From: an uncultured Eubacteriales bacterium
GTDB lineage: Bacteria; Bacillota; Clostridia; Oscillospirales; Oscillospiraceae
Direction of reading: 5' to 3'
Assembly: GCA_900549705.1 (NCBI GenBank)
Contig: URPI01000082.1
Location: 1-9,763 of the forward strand
DNA length: 9,763 nt
This document shows, piece after piece, positions 1 through 6,229 of the stretch. Position numbers and translations under genes: made by a program. The notes under the pieces were generated by a model. The model made no database searches. It was not told the DNA's origin and worked only from the letters and a program-made list of their open reading frames with translations. How positions within the stretch are numbered: the first letter of the stretch is position 1; each line of letters opens with the position of its first letter.

Positions 1-293
1 TCACGGCGATTTCCATGTGCTGCTTTGCCTTCTCCACCATCATCAGCTGGGGACTGTACGGCTCCCGCTGCGCGGAATTTATTCTGACAAGCAAAGCTAT
101 CAAACCCTTCCTGGTGGTTTATTCCCTGGTGTCCATTGTGGGCGCAACCATCGACCTGGGACTGCTGTGGGACATTGCCGAGACCTTCAACGGCATGATG
201 GCAATCCCCAACCTCGTGGCGCTGTTCCTGCTGTCCGGCGTGGTGGTCAAGCTGGTGAAGGGACAGGACATCCCCAAGGTAAAGAAGGTTTAA
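1..293 (+). CDS. Sodium:alanine symporter (AGCS family), C-terminal fragment
   Basis: This is the last 97 codons of a gene whose start lies before the window. The frame is open from base 3 to the TAA at 291-293. The visible protein has the typical C-terminal end of the AGCS (alanine/glycine:cation symporter) family: a segment with FAFSTIISWGLYGSRC, then an 'AIKPF' motif, two hydrophobic membrane segments, and a 'MMAIPNLVALFLLSG' final helix followed by a short basic tail. Family members are integral membrane proteins that import alanine or glycine with sodium. The ATG at 15 is an internal methionine, not a start. A good intrinsic terminator begins 11 bases after the stop, so this gene ends its transcript. 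Family assignment is by recalled resemblance; the substrate is inferred. Confidence 0.85.
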   Translation, partial: TAISMCCFAFSTIISWGLYGSRCAEFILTSKAIKPFLVVYSLVSIVGATIDLGLLWDIAETFNGMMAIPNLVALFLLSGVVVKLVKGQDIPKVKKV

Positions 294-303
294 TGAAAAT
301 TTC

Positions 304-340
304 ATCCCTGATTCATTTTCGTGAATCGGGGATTTTTTCT
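304..340 (+). terminator. Intrinsic terminator of the symporter gene
   Basis: A 12-position stem pairs 304-315 with 322-333 around a six-base loop (TTTTCG). It contains CCCTGATTCA against TGAATCGGGG with one T-G wobble. It is followed directly by a run of T to 338. It begins 11 bases after the symporter stop codon and is oriented to end plus-strand transcription. Confidence 0.85.
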
Positions 341-348
341 GTATAAAC

Positions 349-361
349 GGCGCTTCGCGCC
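349..361. repeat. Short GGCGC-TTC-GCGCC hairpin in intergenic DNA
   Basis: A perfect 5-bp stem (349-353 with 357-361) surrounds a TTC loop in the spacer between the symporter and zinc-ribbon genes. There is no T tract beside it, so it is not a terminator. No function can be assigned from the sequence. Confidence 0.3.
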
Positions 362-446
362 ATAATCCCCATCCCACGATTTTTGAGCGGTATTGTCACC
401 GGGTAGGTTAGGACACCAACGTATTGGTATTATCTCCGTGGTGTCA

Positions 447-485
447 CAAAAAGCGAATGCCGGAGAGGAAAAAATCCTCTCCGGC
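447..485 (-). terminator. Intrinsic terminator after the zinc-ribbon gene
   Basis: An 11-bp perfect stem (459-469 with 475-485, GCCGGAGAGGA type) has a loop of five A on the plus strand. Read on the minus strand it lies 21 bases after the stop of the acidic zinc-ribbon gene and is followed by ATTCGCTTTTTG, so the T run is displaced by six bases. That is weaker than a textbook terminator, but the position fits the end of the pepP-efp transcript. Confidence 0.65.
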
Positions 486-506
486 GGAAATGCGATTTAT
501 TGAAGA

Positions 507-977
507 TTACTTGTCGTCCTCTTCATCGTCATCAAAGGAAAATTCCAGGGTCTCGCCGCACTTGTCGCAGACAATGCTGCCGGACTCCAGCACATCCTCG
601 TCAAAGTCGATGATGTTGCCGCAGGCGCACTGAACCTCGTAGACGGTGGTTTCCTCGTCGCCGAAGTCGAAGCCCTCTTCGCCATCGTCTTCCTCGTCGT
701 CCTCGTCATCGTCCCAGCCGTCTTCGTCGACGTAATCGTCGTCCTCGTCATCTTCCTCGTCCAGGATGTAGTCCTCGATGGCATCCAAATCCTCCTCGAT
801 CTCATCCAGCTCGTCGGAAATAGCGATGGTGGTGTCTTCGATGTCCACAACCTTCTTGGTCATATCGCCCAGCAGGTCTACAATGGCAGCAATCATCTTT
901 CCTTCGTTGGTCTCGGTGTCCAGCTTCAGGCCGTCCATCAAGCCCTTGAGGTAGGCGGACTTTTCGGAAATCGTCAT
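507..977 (-). CDS. Acidic zinc-ribbon protein with CD1247-type N-terminal domain
   Basis: The 156-residue product has three parts. Residues 1-70 are a helical domain ('SEKSAYLKGLMDGL...EGKMIAAIVDLL') that I recognise as the CD1247 N-terminal domain of clostridia. Residues 71-110 are an extremely acidic, low-complexity linker made almost only of Asp and Glu. The C-terminal part is a zinc ribbon with four cysteines (C117, C119, C137, C140; CxCG and CxxCG knuckles) ending in another acidic tail. The protein should be cytosolic; its biochemical role is unknown. The start is set by AAAGGAG seven to ten bases upstream of the ATG. It lies 41 bases after efp on the same strand with no terminator between, so it is probably cotranscribed with efp and the two may share a translation- or transcription-related role. 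That last step is inference from neighbourhood only. Confidence 0.85.
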   Translation of the reverse strand: MTISEKSAYLKGLMDGLKLDTETNEGKMIAAIVDLLGDMTKKVVDIEDTTIAISDELDEIEEDLDAIEDYILDEEDDEDDDYVDEDGWDDDEDDEEDDGEEGFDFGDEETTVYEVQCACGNIIDFDEDVLESGSIVCDKCGETLEFSFDDDEEDDK

Positions 978-1018
978 TGTTATTCGCTCCTTTAATCGGA
1001 AATTCAGTTTGGAACCAA

Positions 1019-1582
1019 TTAAGCCTTGGAACGACCCAGATACTCACCGGTGCGGGTGTCAATCTGAATCTTGTCGCCCTCGTTGATGAAGAGGGGCACC
1101 TTCACCTCAGCGCCGGTTTCCACGGTAGCGGGCTTGGTGACGTTGGTAGCGGTGTTGCCGGCGAAGCCAGGCTCGGTCTTGGTGACCACCAGGTCAGCAA
1201 AGTTGGGAGCTTCCACGCCGAACACAGCACCCTTGTAGCTCATGATGACGCAGGTATCATTCTCCTTGACAAACTTGAAGGAATCGTCCAGCACGCTGCC
1301 GTCGATGGGCTCCAGCTCGTAGGTTTCACCATCCATAAAGTAGTAGAGGTTGCCATCGTTGTAGGAGTACTCCATCTTCTTGCGCTCAATGTAAGCGGTG
1401 GGGTACTTGGCGGTGGGGTTGAAGCTGGTCTCGGTCACGCCGCCGGTGATGACGTTCTTCATCTTCACGCGGACAAAAGCGGCACCCTTGCCCGGCTTAA
1501 CATGCTGGAACTCGATGACCTGCATGACCTTACCGTCCATTTCAAAGGTAACACCGTTTCTGAATTCACTTGCAGAAATCAT
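1019..1582 (-). CDS. efp: Elongation factor P
   Basis: This is a complete 187-residue EF-P, the usual family length. EF-P binds between the P and E sites of the ribosome and relieves stalling at consecutive prolines. The N-terminal KOW-like domain (about residues 1-65) carries the loop VKPGKGAAF; Lys32 at its tip is the residue that is post-translationally modified in many bacteria. Two OB-type domains follow (about 66-127 and 128-187), and the protein ends in the signature 'GDKIQIDTRTGEYLGR'. The start is supported by AGGAGG eight bases upstream. A sigma-A promoter lies about 67 bases upstream of the start codon. Its neighbours are an M24 Xaa-Pro-type peptidase upstream, as in the yqhT-efp pair of Bacillus subtilis, and a zinc-ribbon gene downstream. 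No EpmA/EpmB-type modification gene is in the window, so the Lys32 modification cannot be predicted. Confidence 0.97.
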   Translation of the reverse strand: MISASEFRNGVTFEMDGKVMQVIEFQHVKPGKGAAFVRVKMKNVITGGVTETSFNPTAKYPTAYIERKKMEYSYNDGNLYYFMDGETYELEPIDGSVLDDSFKFVKENDTCVIMSYKGAVFGVEAPNFADLVVTKTEPGFAGNTATNVTKPATVETGAEVKVPLFINEGDKIQIDTRTGEYLGRSKA

Positions 1583-1648
1583 TTCAATATCCTCCTAAGT
1601 TATCCTCCCCGAAGGGATAGAAAAGTATGTACAAAATTGTATCGCTTT

Positions 1649-1677
1649 ATTTTAACCCATTGGCGCTCTTTTTTCAA
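1649..1677 (-). promoter_or_regulatory. Sigma-A promoter of efp
   Basis: On the minus strand TTGAAA (1672-1677) and TAAAAT (1649-1654) are separated by exactly 17 bases. Each hexamer is one mismatch from consensus. The -35 lies 17 bases past the peptidase stop codon, so efp and the zinc-ribbon gene can be transcribed independently of the upstream gene. No terminator is visible between the peptidase gene and this promoter, so readthrough from yqeG-pepP is also likely. The leader contains a small TCCC-TTCG-GGGA hairpin just before the efp ribosome binding site. Confidence 0.75.
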
Positions 1678-1694
1678 GGGGAAATTATGATTTT

Positions 1695-2759
1695 TTACAA
1701 AATGAGCAGTTCCTTTGGCAGCTTTGTGAGATTTTCACAGCCGTCCGCCTTCAAAACCGCCACATCTTCGATGCGCACGCCAAATTTTCCGGGCAGATAG
1801 ATGCCGGGTTCCGCCGAACAGACTGCCCCCGCAGGAAGCGGAGATTCATTTCGCATATTCATATTGGGGTACTCGTGGATTTCCAGGCCAACACCGTGAC
1901 CGTAGCTGTGGCCAAAGCAGTCGCCGTAACCGGCATCCGTAATCACCCGGCGGGCAACGCCGTCCACAAATTTTCCGGTCACTCCCGCCCGGGTGGCTGC
2001 CAGCGCCTCGCACTGGGCTTTGAGCACCACATTGTAGACCTTGCGCATTTCCTCGGTGGCATAGCCGAAGGCAACGGTGCGGGTGGTGTCGGAGCAGTAG
2101 CCCTGGTACAGCACACCAAAGTCCATGGTCAAAAAGTCCCCCTCCTGAATCACCCGGCTGCCCGCCACACCGTGGGGCAGGCTGGTATTGGGGCCGGATA
2201 CCACAATGGGATCAAAGGACAGCCCCTGCGCACCATTTTTATACATACAGTAAATCAGCTCCGCCTGGGCTTCCAGCTCGGTCATGCCCACCTTCAGCCG
2301 GGGCAGCACCTCCAGAAAGGCAGCGTCGGCAATCTGCTGTGCCTTGCGCAGGCGCTCCAGCTCCCACTCCTCTTTGACATCCCGGAAGGCACGGATTTTC
2401 TCGTTATAAGGAACCATCTTGGCATTCAGGCTCTGCTGGAAGCGGCTGCACTCCCCTGCCGTCATGTATTCTTCCTCATATCCCAGGGTGTGAATGTCAA
2501 AATCTGCAATGGCCTGGTTGATCAGCAGCGCATAGTTGCGGTTGCGGTCCGTCATGATGACCTCAAAATCGTGAATGTTATTGGTTGCGGACTCAATGTA
2601 GCGGCTGTCGGTAAAATAGCGGCAGCCCTTCTTAGAGACAACTGCCATGCCCTCGGCAATATCGAACTCCGCGCCGTAATGACGGCTGTAGCGGGAAGTC
2701 AGCAGCAGACCGTCCACCTGGTCATCCAAAACGGACAGGTACTTTTCAAGATTTTTCAT
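1695..2759 (-). CDS. pepP: Xaa-Pro aminopeptidase / M24 metallopeptidase
   Basis: This is a 354-residue M24-family peptidase, expected to remove an N-terminal residue in front of proline using two divalent metal ions. The N-terminal creatinase-like domain covers about residues 1-120 and the pita-bread catalytic domain 128-354. All five metal ligands are visible: D213 (TMDFG), D224 (CSDTTRT), H288 (HSYGHGVG), E317 (SAEPGIY) and E331 (RIED). The active-site histidines H196 (LPHG) and H295 (EIHE) are also present. The length resembles B. subtilis YqhT rather than the longer E. coli PepP. I chose the ATG at 2757-2759 because AGGAG lies nine bases upstream; a longer reading from 2810 adds 17 residues without family resemblance. 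The start overlaps the end of yqeG by 14 bases, suggesting translational coupling. Placement next to efp is a recurring proline-linked pairing. Dipeptidase (PepQ-like) specificity cannot be excluded. Confidence 0.93.
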   Translation of the reverse strand: MKNLEKYLSVLDDQVDGLLLTSRYSRHYGAEFDIAEGMAVVSKKGCRYFTDSRYIESATNNIHDFEVIMTDRNRNYALLINQAIADFDIHTLGYEEEYMTAGECSRFQQSLNAKMVPYNEKIRAFRDVKEEWELERLRKAQQIADAAFLEVLPRLKVGMTELEAQAELIYCMYKNGAQGLSFDPIVVSGPNTSLPHGVAGSRVIQEGDFLTMDFGVLYQGYCSDTTRTVAFGYATEEMRKVYNVVLKAQCEALAATRAGVTGKFVDGVARRVITDAGYGDCFGHSYGHGVGLEIHEYPNMNMRNESPLPAGAVCSAEPGIYLPGKFGVRIEDVAVLKADGCENLTKLPKELLIL

Positions 2760-3258
2760 TTTCGATTCTCCTGTTCTTTGCCATGGCAATGAAGGGAAGC
2801 TCCAAAACATGGCGGGCTTTCAGCCAGAAATTGTGATTATGGATGGCGCTGACCAGGATGGAATACACTCCCTGGCAGTTTGCCCCCAGGGTGTCCGTAA
2901 AAATCTGGTCACCCGCCAGCGCCGCATTCTGAGCGGGGATGCCGTATGCTGCAAGGCACTGCCGGATGCCCTTTGCAAAGGGTTTGCAGGCATGGGTGAT
3001 GCAGTCCAAACCATAGGCGGCACAGAACACCTTCACCCGCTCTTTTTTGCTGTTGGAGACAACGCAAAGCTGAATCCCCGACTTTTTCATGACAGAAATC
3101 CATTCTTTCATGTTCTCCGTAGGGACATCGGTAGTATACGGGACGATGGTGTTGTCAAAGTCCAGCATCAGCAGTTTGATTCCCTGCTTGCGCAGCTGTG
3201 CCGGGGTGATATCCGGCAGCGCGCGGGCGATGCACTTTGGCAGCAGCGAAATAGACAT
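2746..3258 (-). CDS. yqeG: YqeG family HAD-IIIA phosphatase
   Basis: The 170-residue product is a cytosolic haloacid-dehalogenase phosphatase of the YqeG type. All HAD motifs are visible: motif I LDFDNT with nucleophile D33 and acid/base D35, motif II VVSNS (S68), motif III K92 (ACKPF), and motif IV GDQIFTD (D117, D122). No large cap domain is present, as expected for subclass IIIA. The physiological substrate of YqeG is not established. The start is the ATG at 3256-3258, with GGAGG five bases upstream; the frame also opens at a GTG four codons earlier (3270), but that would place the ribosome binding site inside the gene. It is the first gene of the yqeG-pepP unit, has its own near-consensus promoter, and its last 14 bases overlap the peptidase start. 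Confidence 0.92.
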   Translation of the reverse strand: MSISLLPKCIARALPDITPAQLRKQGIKLLMLDFDNTIVPYTTDVPTENMKEWISVMKKSGIQLCVVSNSKKERVKVFCAAYGLDCITHACKPFAKGIRQCLAAYGIPAQNAALAGDQIFTDTLGANCQGVYSILVSAIHNHNFWLKARHVLELPFIAMAKNRRIENEKS

Positions 3259-3290
3259 ACAGACCTCCACGGGTTCATAGGATAGGATGT

Positions 3291-3319
3291 ATTATACCAC
3301 AGGAAGAAGGGTTTGTCCA
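3291..3319 (-). promoter_or_regulatory. Sigma-A promoter of yqeG-pepP
   Basis: Minus-strand TGGACA (3314-3319) and a perfect TATAAT (3291-3296) are separated by 17 bases. The -10 ends 33 bases before the yqeG start codon. The -35 box reaches the first base of the start codon of the divergent gene at 3319, so RNA polymerase here would sit over the neighbour's translation start region. Confidence 0.8.
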
Positions 3320-4044
3320 TGGCGATTGAACGATATCTGGCCATGACCGGGGCAGAAATGGCATCCGCTGCTGCATTGCCGAAAAAAACTGCCTGGATGG
3401 CCTGCCATTTTTCTCCCTACTCCACCGGGCTGTGCAACTTCCCCGCCGCGCTGCCAAAGGAGAGCCTCCTGATTCTCAACGACCGTACCCCCATCTGCGG
3501 CCACGACCCGGAACGCGTGTGCCGGGAACTGAAGGAAACCATCTCAAAGCTGAACTGTACCGGGCTGCTGGTGGATTTTCTGAATCCGCCCAACCGGGAA
3601 TCCCTGGCACTGACAAGCTATCTTGCAGCAAACCTCCCCATCTCCCTGGGGCTTCCGCCGGAATACGCCGCCGCAGACTGCGCCGTTTTTGTGCCGGCTG
3701 TGCCAACCCTCACCCCGGTTTCGCAATATCTGTCCCGCTGGCAGGGGCAGGAAATCTGGCTGGAGCTGGCGCTGGGCGGACAGGCAGTTGCGCTGAAAGC
3801 AGACGGCGCACACTTTGGAGAAAACCGATTTCCCCGGAAGGGCATCATTCACACAGATGATGCGCTCCATTGCCACTATGTTATTGAGGAACAGCAGGAT
3901 GCCTTCATTTTCCACACCTGGCGGACAGCAGAAGATTTGGACGCGCTTTTGGAAGATGCCGGGCAAATCAAATTTGCCGTTGGGCTGTATCAGGAATTGG
4001 CTGCTCGCCCAAAAGTCTCAAGCTTCCCGCCCGCAAATGGGTGA
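3319..4044 (+). CDS. Uncharacterised protein, possible TIM-barrel fold
   Basis: The product has 241 residues and I cannot assign a function. It has no signal peptide and no membrane segment, so it should be cytosolic. Visible landmarks are 'HFSPYSTGLCNFP' (residues 30-42), 'SLLILNDRTPICGHDP' (49-64), 'GLLVDF' (82-87) and 'WQGQEIWLE' (141-149). The alternation of short hydrophobic strands and helices, with an Asp at the end of the 'GLLVDF' strand, recalls TIM-barrel proteins such as glycoside hydrolase family 18 relatives, but no catalytic signature is certain. The start is the ATG at 3319 with AAGG eight bases upstream; a TTG at 3313 is an alternative. It is divergent from yqeG, and its promoter must lie within the 60-base gap or the start of yqeG; no clear one is seen. 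The last 77 bases overlap the convergent PHP gene. Confidence 0.75.
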   Translation: MAIERYLAMTGAEMASAAALPKKTAWMACHFSPYSTGLCNFPAALPKESLLILNDRTPICGHDPERVCRELKETISKLNCTGLLVDFLNPPNRESLALTSYLAANLPISLGLPPEYAAADCAVFVPAVPTLTPVSQYLSRWQGQEIWLELALGGQAVALKADGAHFGENRFPRKGIIHTDDALHCHYVIEEQQDAFIFHTWRTAEDLDALLEDAGQIKFAVGLYQELAARPKVSSFPPANG

Positions 4045-4684
4045 GATAGTCCATAGGGCAGGTCAGCTTTTCGTCCAGCTCCACACCGCCGCCAAACATC
4101 CGGCCAACGCTATGGCTGTCGGAACCGGCCGTTACAGGCAGGTCAAACATACGGGCGTAAGCAAAGGCACGTTCATTCATCCGCCGTCCCTCTGCCCCCA
4201 GATGGGCGGCATTCACGGCTTCCACGCCGTCAATGTCCCGGGGGAACAGCTGGATATGGTCGATGTAATCCCGCTCCCGGAAGGGATGCGCCTGGATGAT
4301 GATGGCGCCGCCCTGGTGCATCTGGCCAAGCGCCCAGCGGGGGGAGCGCAGGTCAATGTTCTCGTGATGCAGCAGCCAGTTCTTGTCCAGGTTATAGACA
4401 AGAAATTCTGCCCCGTGATAGACATATTCAAAACCGAAGAAGACTTGCAGCCCAATTTTGTCCCCCTCCTGTTTGGCGTGTTCATATCCCAGACAGAAGC
4501 GCTCTACCCGCTCCTGCCAGGGCAGCTCCCGGGGAACGGTGGTGTTGCCGTTGAAGAAATGGTCGGTGATAAAGATGCCGGTGTAGCCCGCTTCCTTGTG
4601 GGCCCGTGCCATTTCGGCACCGGTGGAGGTGGCGCAGGCACTGGCTTCTGCGGTGTGCATATGGGTTTCGTATTTGTAAGACAT
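3968..4684 (-). CDS. PHP-domain metal-dependent phosphoesterase
   Basis: The 238-residue cytosolic protein belongs to the PHP (polymerase and histidinol phosphatase) superfamily. Metal-binding motifs appear in the expected order: THMHT (H8, H10), ITDH (D41, H42), FGFE (E86), QAHPF (H133) and AGSDSH (D189, H191). These build the multinuclear metal site that hydrolyses phosphoesters. There is no DNA polymerase region, so it is a stand-alone PHP protein; histidinol phosphatase or nucleoside/oligonucleotide phosphatase activity are both possible and the substrate is unknown. The start is supported by GAGAGGA six bases upstream. It lies 21 bases after the PAP2 gene and is probably cotranscribed with it. 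Its last 77 bases overlap the end of the convergent gene, and no terminator is visible between the two stops. Confidence 0.9.
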   Translation of the reverse strand: MSYKYETHMHTAEASACATSTGAEMARAHKEAGYTGIFITDHFFNGNTTVPRELPWQERVERFCLGYEHAKQEGDKIGLQVFFGFEYVYHGAEFLVYNLDKNWLLHHENIDLRSPRWALGQMHQGGAIIIQAHPFRERDYIDHIQLFPRDIDGVEAVNAAHLGAEGRRMNERAFAYARMFDLPVTAGSDSHSVGRMFGGGVELDEKLTCPMDYLTHLRAGSLRLLGEQPIPDTAQRQI

Positions 4685-4705
4685 AAATAATCCTCTCTTG
4701 AAGTT

Positions 4706-5206
4706 TCAGACTGCATAACCCAGGCAGGAAATTGCGCCCGCCAGCAGGAGCGCTGCAATCACATCCGACGGATAGTGCTTGCCGGTGAACACCCGCAGGG
4801 CGCTGATGAAAAGACACAGGGCGCTCATAAGAATAATCACCGGCAGGGTGGGGAAAACCCACATGACGGCAAAGGAAATAGCAGCGGCGCTGGCAGCGTG
4901 GCGGGAGGGCATACTCTTTTCCTTGTTCGGTTCAAAATCTCCCACCGGTGGAATGCCAAAGGCATCATAGGGGCGCTGCCGATGAATCATGGGGCGAAGT
5001 GCCGTTACCAGCAGGAAGATGCTTGCCGGAACCAGTGCTGCCCGGAAAAAGCGGCTGTCCCGCCGGAGAATCAGCAGACCCAGCATCCCAAGATAAATGG
5101 CGGCGCATAGATAGGTGGGGATGCTGAACGCCTTCGCCCCAAAGGGAAGGCGGGCGGCCATGCGGCGTGCGCGTTGGGTGATGGAGCGATATTGTTCTTT
5201 TGTCAT
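4706..5206 (-). CDS. PAP2-family membrane phosphatase
   Basis: The 166-residue membrane protein carries the three PAP2 phosphatase motifs. C1 is R71-x6-R78-P79 (RPMIHRQRP; Arg replaces the more usual Lys at the first position). C2 is P100-S-R-H103 (SMPSRHAAS), with the general-acid His103. C3 is R138-x5-H144-x3-D148 (LRVFTGKHYPSD), with the nucleophile His144. Hydrophobic segments lie near residues 28-47, 56-70, 105-136 and 149-166. Likely substrates are lipid phosphates such as phosphatidate, phosphatidylglycerol phosphate or undecaprenyl pyrophosphate. The start is the ATG at 5204-5206 with AAGGAAG upstream; longer readings to 5323 would run through the promoter and the upstream terminator. 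It is the first gene of a pair with the PHP phosphoesterase. Confidence 0.9.
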   Translation of the reverse strand: MTKEQYRSITQRARRMAARLPFGAKAFSIPTYLCAAIYLGMLGLLILRRDSRFFRAALVPASIFLLVTALRPMIHRQRPYDAFGIPPVGDFEPNKEKSMPSRHAASAAAISFAVMWVFPTLPVIILMSALCLFISALRVFTGKHYPSDVIAALLLAGAISCLGYAV

Positions 5207-5233
5207 GGTTTCTTCCTTTTTGATATTTGGATA

Positions 5234-5262
5234 ACCGTAGCACAGGGGGCGGATTTTGTCAA
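5234..5262 (-). promoter_or_regulatory. Sigma-A promoter of the PAP2-PHP unit
   Basis: Minus-strand TTGACA (5257-5262, perfect) and TACGGT (5234-5239, 3/6 but with the conserved T-A and final T) are separated by 17 bases. The -10 ends 27 bases before the PAP2 start. It is isolated from the upstream accessory operon by a strong terminator at 5304-5333. Confidence 0.6.
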
Positions 5263-5303
5263 GTGACTTGCCCGTTTCATCACGTCCCTCACCATATATA
5301 ATG

Positions 5304-5333
5304 AAAAAAATTGCTCCCCGCATGGGGGAGCAA
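5304..5333 (-). terminator. Intrinsic terminator of the PadR-HAAS-secreted operon
   Basis: A 9-bp perfect stem pairs 5311-5319 (TTGCTCCCC) with 5325-5333 (GGGGAGCAA) around a five-base loop. On the minus strand seven T follow directly. It starts 17 bases after the stop of the four-cysteine secreted gene and separates the accessory operon from the PAP2 promoter. The plus strand lacks a T tract, so it acts in one direction. Confidence 0.9.
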
Positions 5334-5350
5334 AAATGAGATGGTGTCGC

Positions 5351-5809
5351 TTAGCTTATATTTCCTTTGCCGTCACAGTTCAAAACTAGGAAAATTGGTA
5401 CTTGTTTTACAGTAACTCCTGCCGCAAGCTCTCCCATCGTCACGGAAGCGGTAGCAGAATTTCCACTCTTACCAGCACTCTTGGAAATTACATACCAATC
5501 AGAGGAGTATATGGTGACATCACAGCTTGATGAAGTGCAGGTCGCACTTGAGCCGTTATACGAAAAAGTTCCGTACAGTATAACTTTCCAGCAAATATTC
5601 CCATTGGAATCATAAAAATTTTGCTCTTTACTCCCAGAAACAGTGCCTCCCCTGCGAAATTGAGTAAGTGTAATTTTCTCTGTTATATAGCTTCCGTCCT
5701 CAAATTGAACAACTAAAGATTCACCATCATATCTTTCTGCACCAATAGCAAACGGTAACGCAGAAATTGTTAGGACAAAAGCAACAAGAAAGGCAACAAA
5801 TTGTTTCAT
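5351..5809 (-). CDS. Small secreted four-cysteine protein, unknown function
   Basis: The 152-residue product has a clear type I signal peptide (residues 1-24, basic start, hydrophobic FVAFLVAFVL core, AIGA cleavage site). The mature part of about 128 residues is rich in Ser, Thr, Gly and Val and in alternating polar/hydrophobic stretches, suggesting a beta-sandwich. It has four cysteines (C73, C91, C96, C145), enough for two disulfides. The stretch 'GTFSYNGSSATC' and the ending 'LNCDGKGNIS' resemble small exported proteins I recall from gut Firmicutes, none with a known function. The ribosome binding site (GGAGAA) lies in the last codons of the upstream HAAS-like gene, whose stop is three bases away, so translation is probably coupled. 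Base composition is more AT-rich than the core genes. A toxin, bacteriocin-like factor or adhesive surface protein are all possible; none is shown. Confidence 0.8.
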   Translation of the reverse strand: MKQFVAFLVAFVLTISALPFAIGAERYDGESLVVQFEDGSYITEKITLTQFRRGGTVSGSKEQNFYDSNGNICWKVILYGTFSYNGSSATCTSSSCDVTIYSSDWYVISKSAGKSGNSATASVTMGELAAGVTVKQVPIFLVLNCDGKGNIS

Positions 5810-5812
5810 ACT

Positions 5813-6229
5813 TTATTCTCCATCTCCTTCTATTTCATATCTCTCAATCACGGTTACAATCTCCTCGATATATCCATTGTCGTAAGACCGGTGCCGCAGC
5901 CAGATTCCGCCAATGACCACAACCCAAACCAAAATAGCGGCCAACGCCGCACTGAAAACGATGCGCACGATTCTCTGGCGAATACGCATATCGTGCAGAA
6001 ATTCTGCTACGCTCATATTCTCCATATAGCTCTCCACAATCTGCCGGGGCGTTCCGAACCGGGCAGACAGTGATGCCATGTCCACCGAAGTGTCCTCCTG
6101 CGTCTGCTCGTAAACGGACTGCTTGATTTGCTGCATCAACGCCCGCTTTGTTTTGCCCGGAACGGGCAGCTCCCGGCTGACTTTGTGTAAATACCGCCGG
6201 ATTACAACATTCTTTTTTCTATCATTCAT
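5813..6229 (-). CDS. HAAS-like (DUF6120-type) membrane protein beside PadR
   Basis: This 138-residue protein has an N-terminal helical domain (about residues 5-75: 'RRYLHKVSRELPV', 'RALMQQIKQSV', then 'ARFGTPRQIVESYMENM') and one transmembrane helix (about 88-111). A short charged tail follows. The N-terminal layout, ending in an F-G-x-P motif, is that of HAAS-type domains, which are commonly encoded next to PadR regulators; I place it near DUF6120 by recall. The topology by the positive-inside rule is N-in: a basic stretch (MRIRQRIVR) precedes the helix, leaving about 27 residues outside. The start overlaps the padR stop by eight bases (ATGAATGA) and has GGGGAAG just upstream, so translation is coupled. 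A sensor, anchor or PadR-modulating role is inferred from context only. Confidence 0.8.
   Translation of the reverse strand: MNDRKKNVVIRRYLHKVSRELPVPGKTKRALMQQIKQSVYEQTQEDTSVDMASLSARFGTPRQIVESYMENMSVAEFLHDMRIRQRIVRIVFSAALAAILVWVVVIGGIWLRHRSYDNGYIEEIVTVIERYEIEGDGE

Noticed and set aside
412..445. GACACCA / TGGTGTC inverted repeat in the first intergenic region
   Set aside because: A 7-bp stem with a 20-base loop and no T tract or nearby start; not distinguishable from chance.
977..1690. Long plus-strand reading frame of 237 codons opposite efp
   Set aside because: It is the antisense shadow of efp, whose full family length, motifs and ribosome binding site are unambiguous; the shadow protein is low-complexity (Val, Gly, His rich) with no RBS.
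1875..2792. Plus-strand reading frame of 305 codons opposite the peptidase gene
   Set aside because: All metal ligands of the M24 peptidase are read on the minus strand; the shadow has biased composition and no start signal.
3815..4690. Plus-strand frame of 291 codons opposite the PHP gene
   Set aside because: The PHP motifs are complete on the minus strand and the plus-strand gene at 3319-4044 occupies another frame; the shadow has no RBS or family resemblance.
5207..5323. Longer N-terminus for the PAP2 protein
   Set aside because: It would include the terminator stem and the promoter, and the added residues lack a membrane or PAP2 character; the ATG at 5206 has a good RBS.
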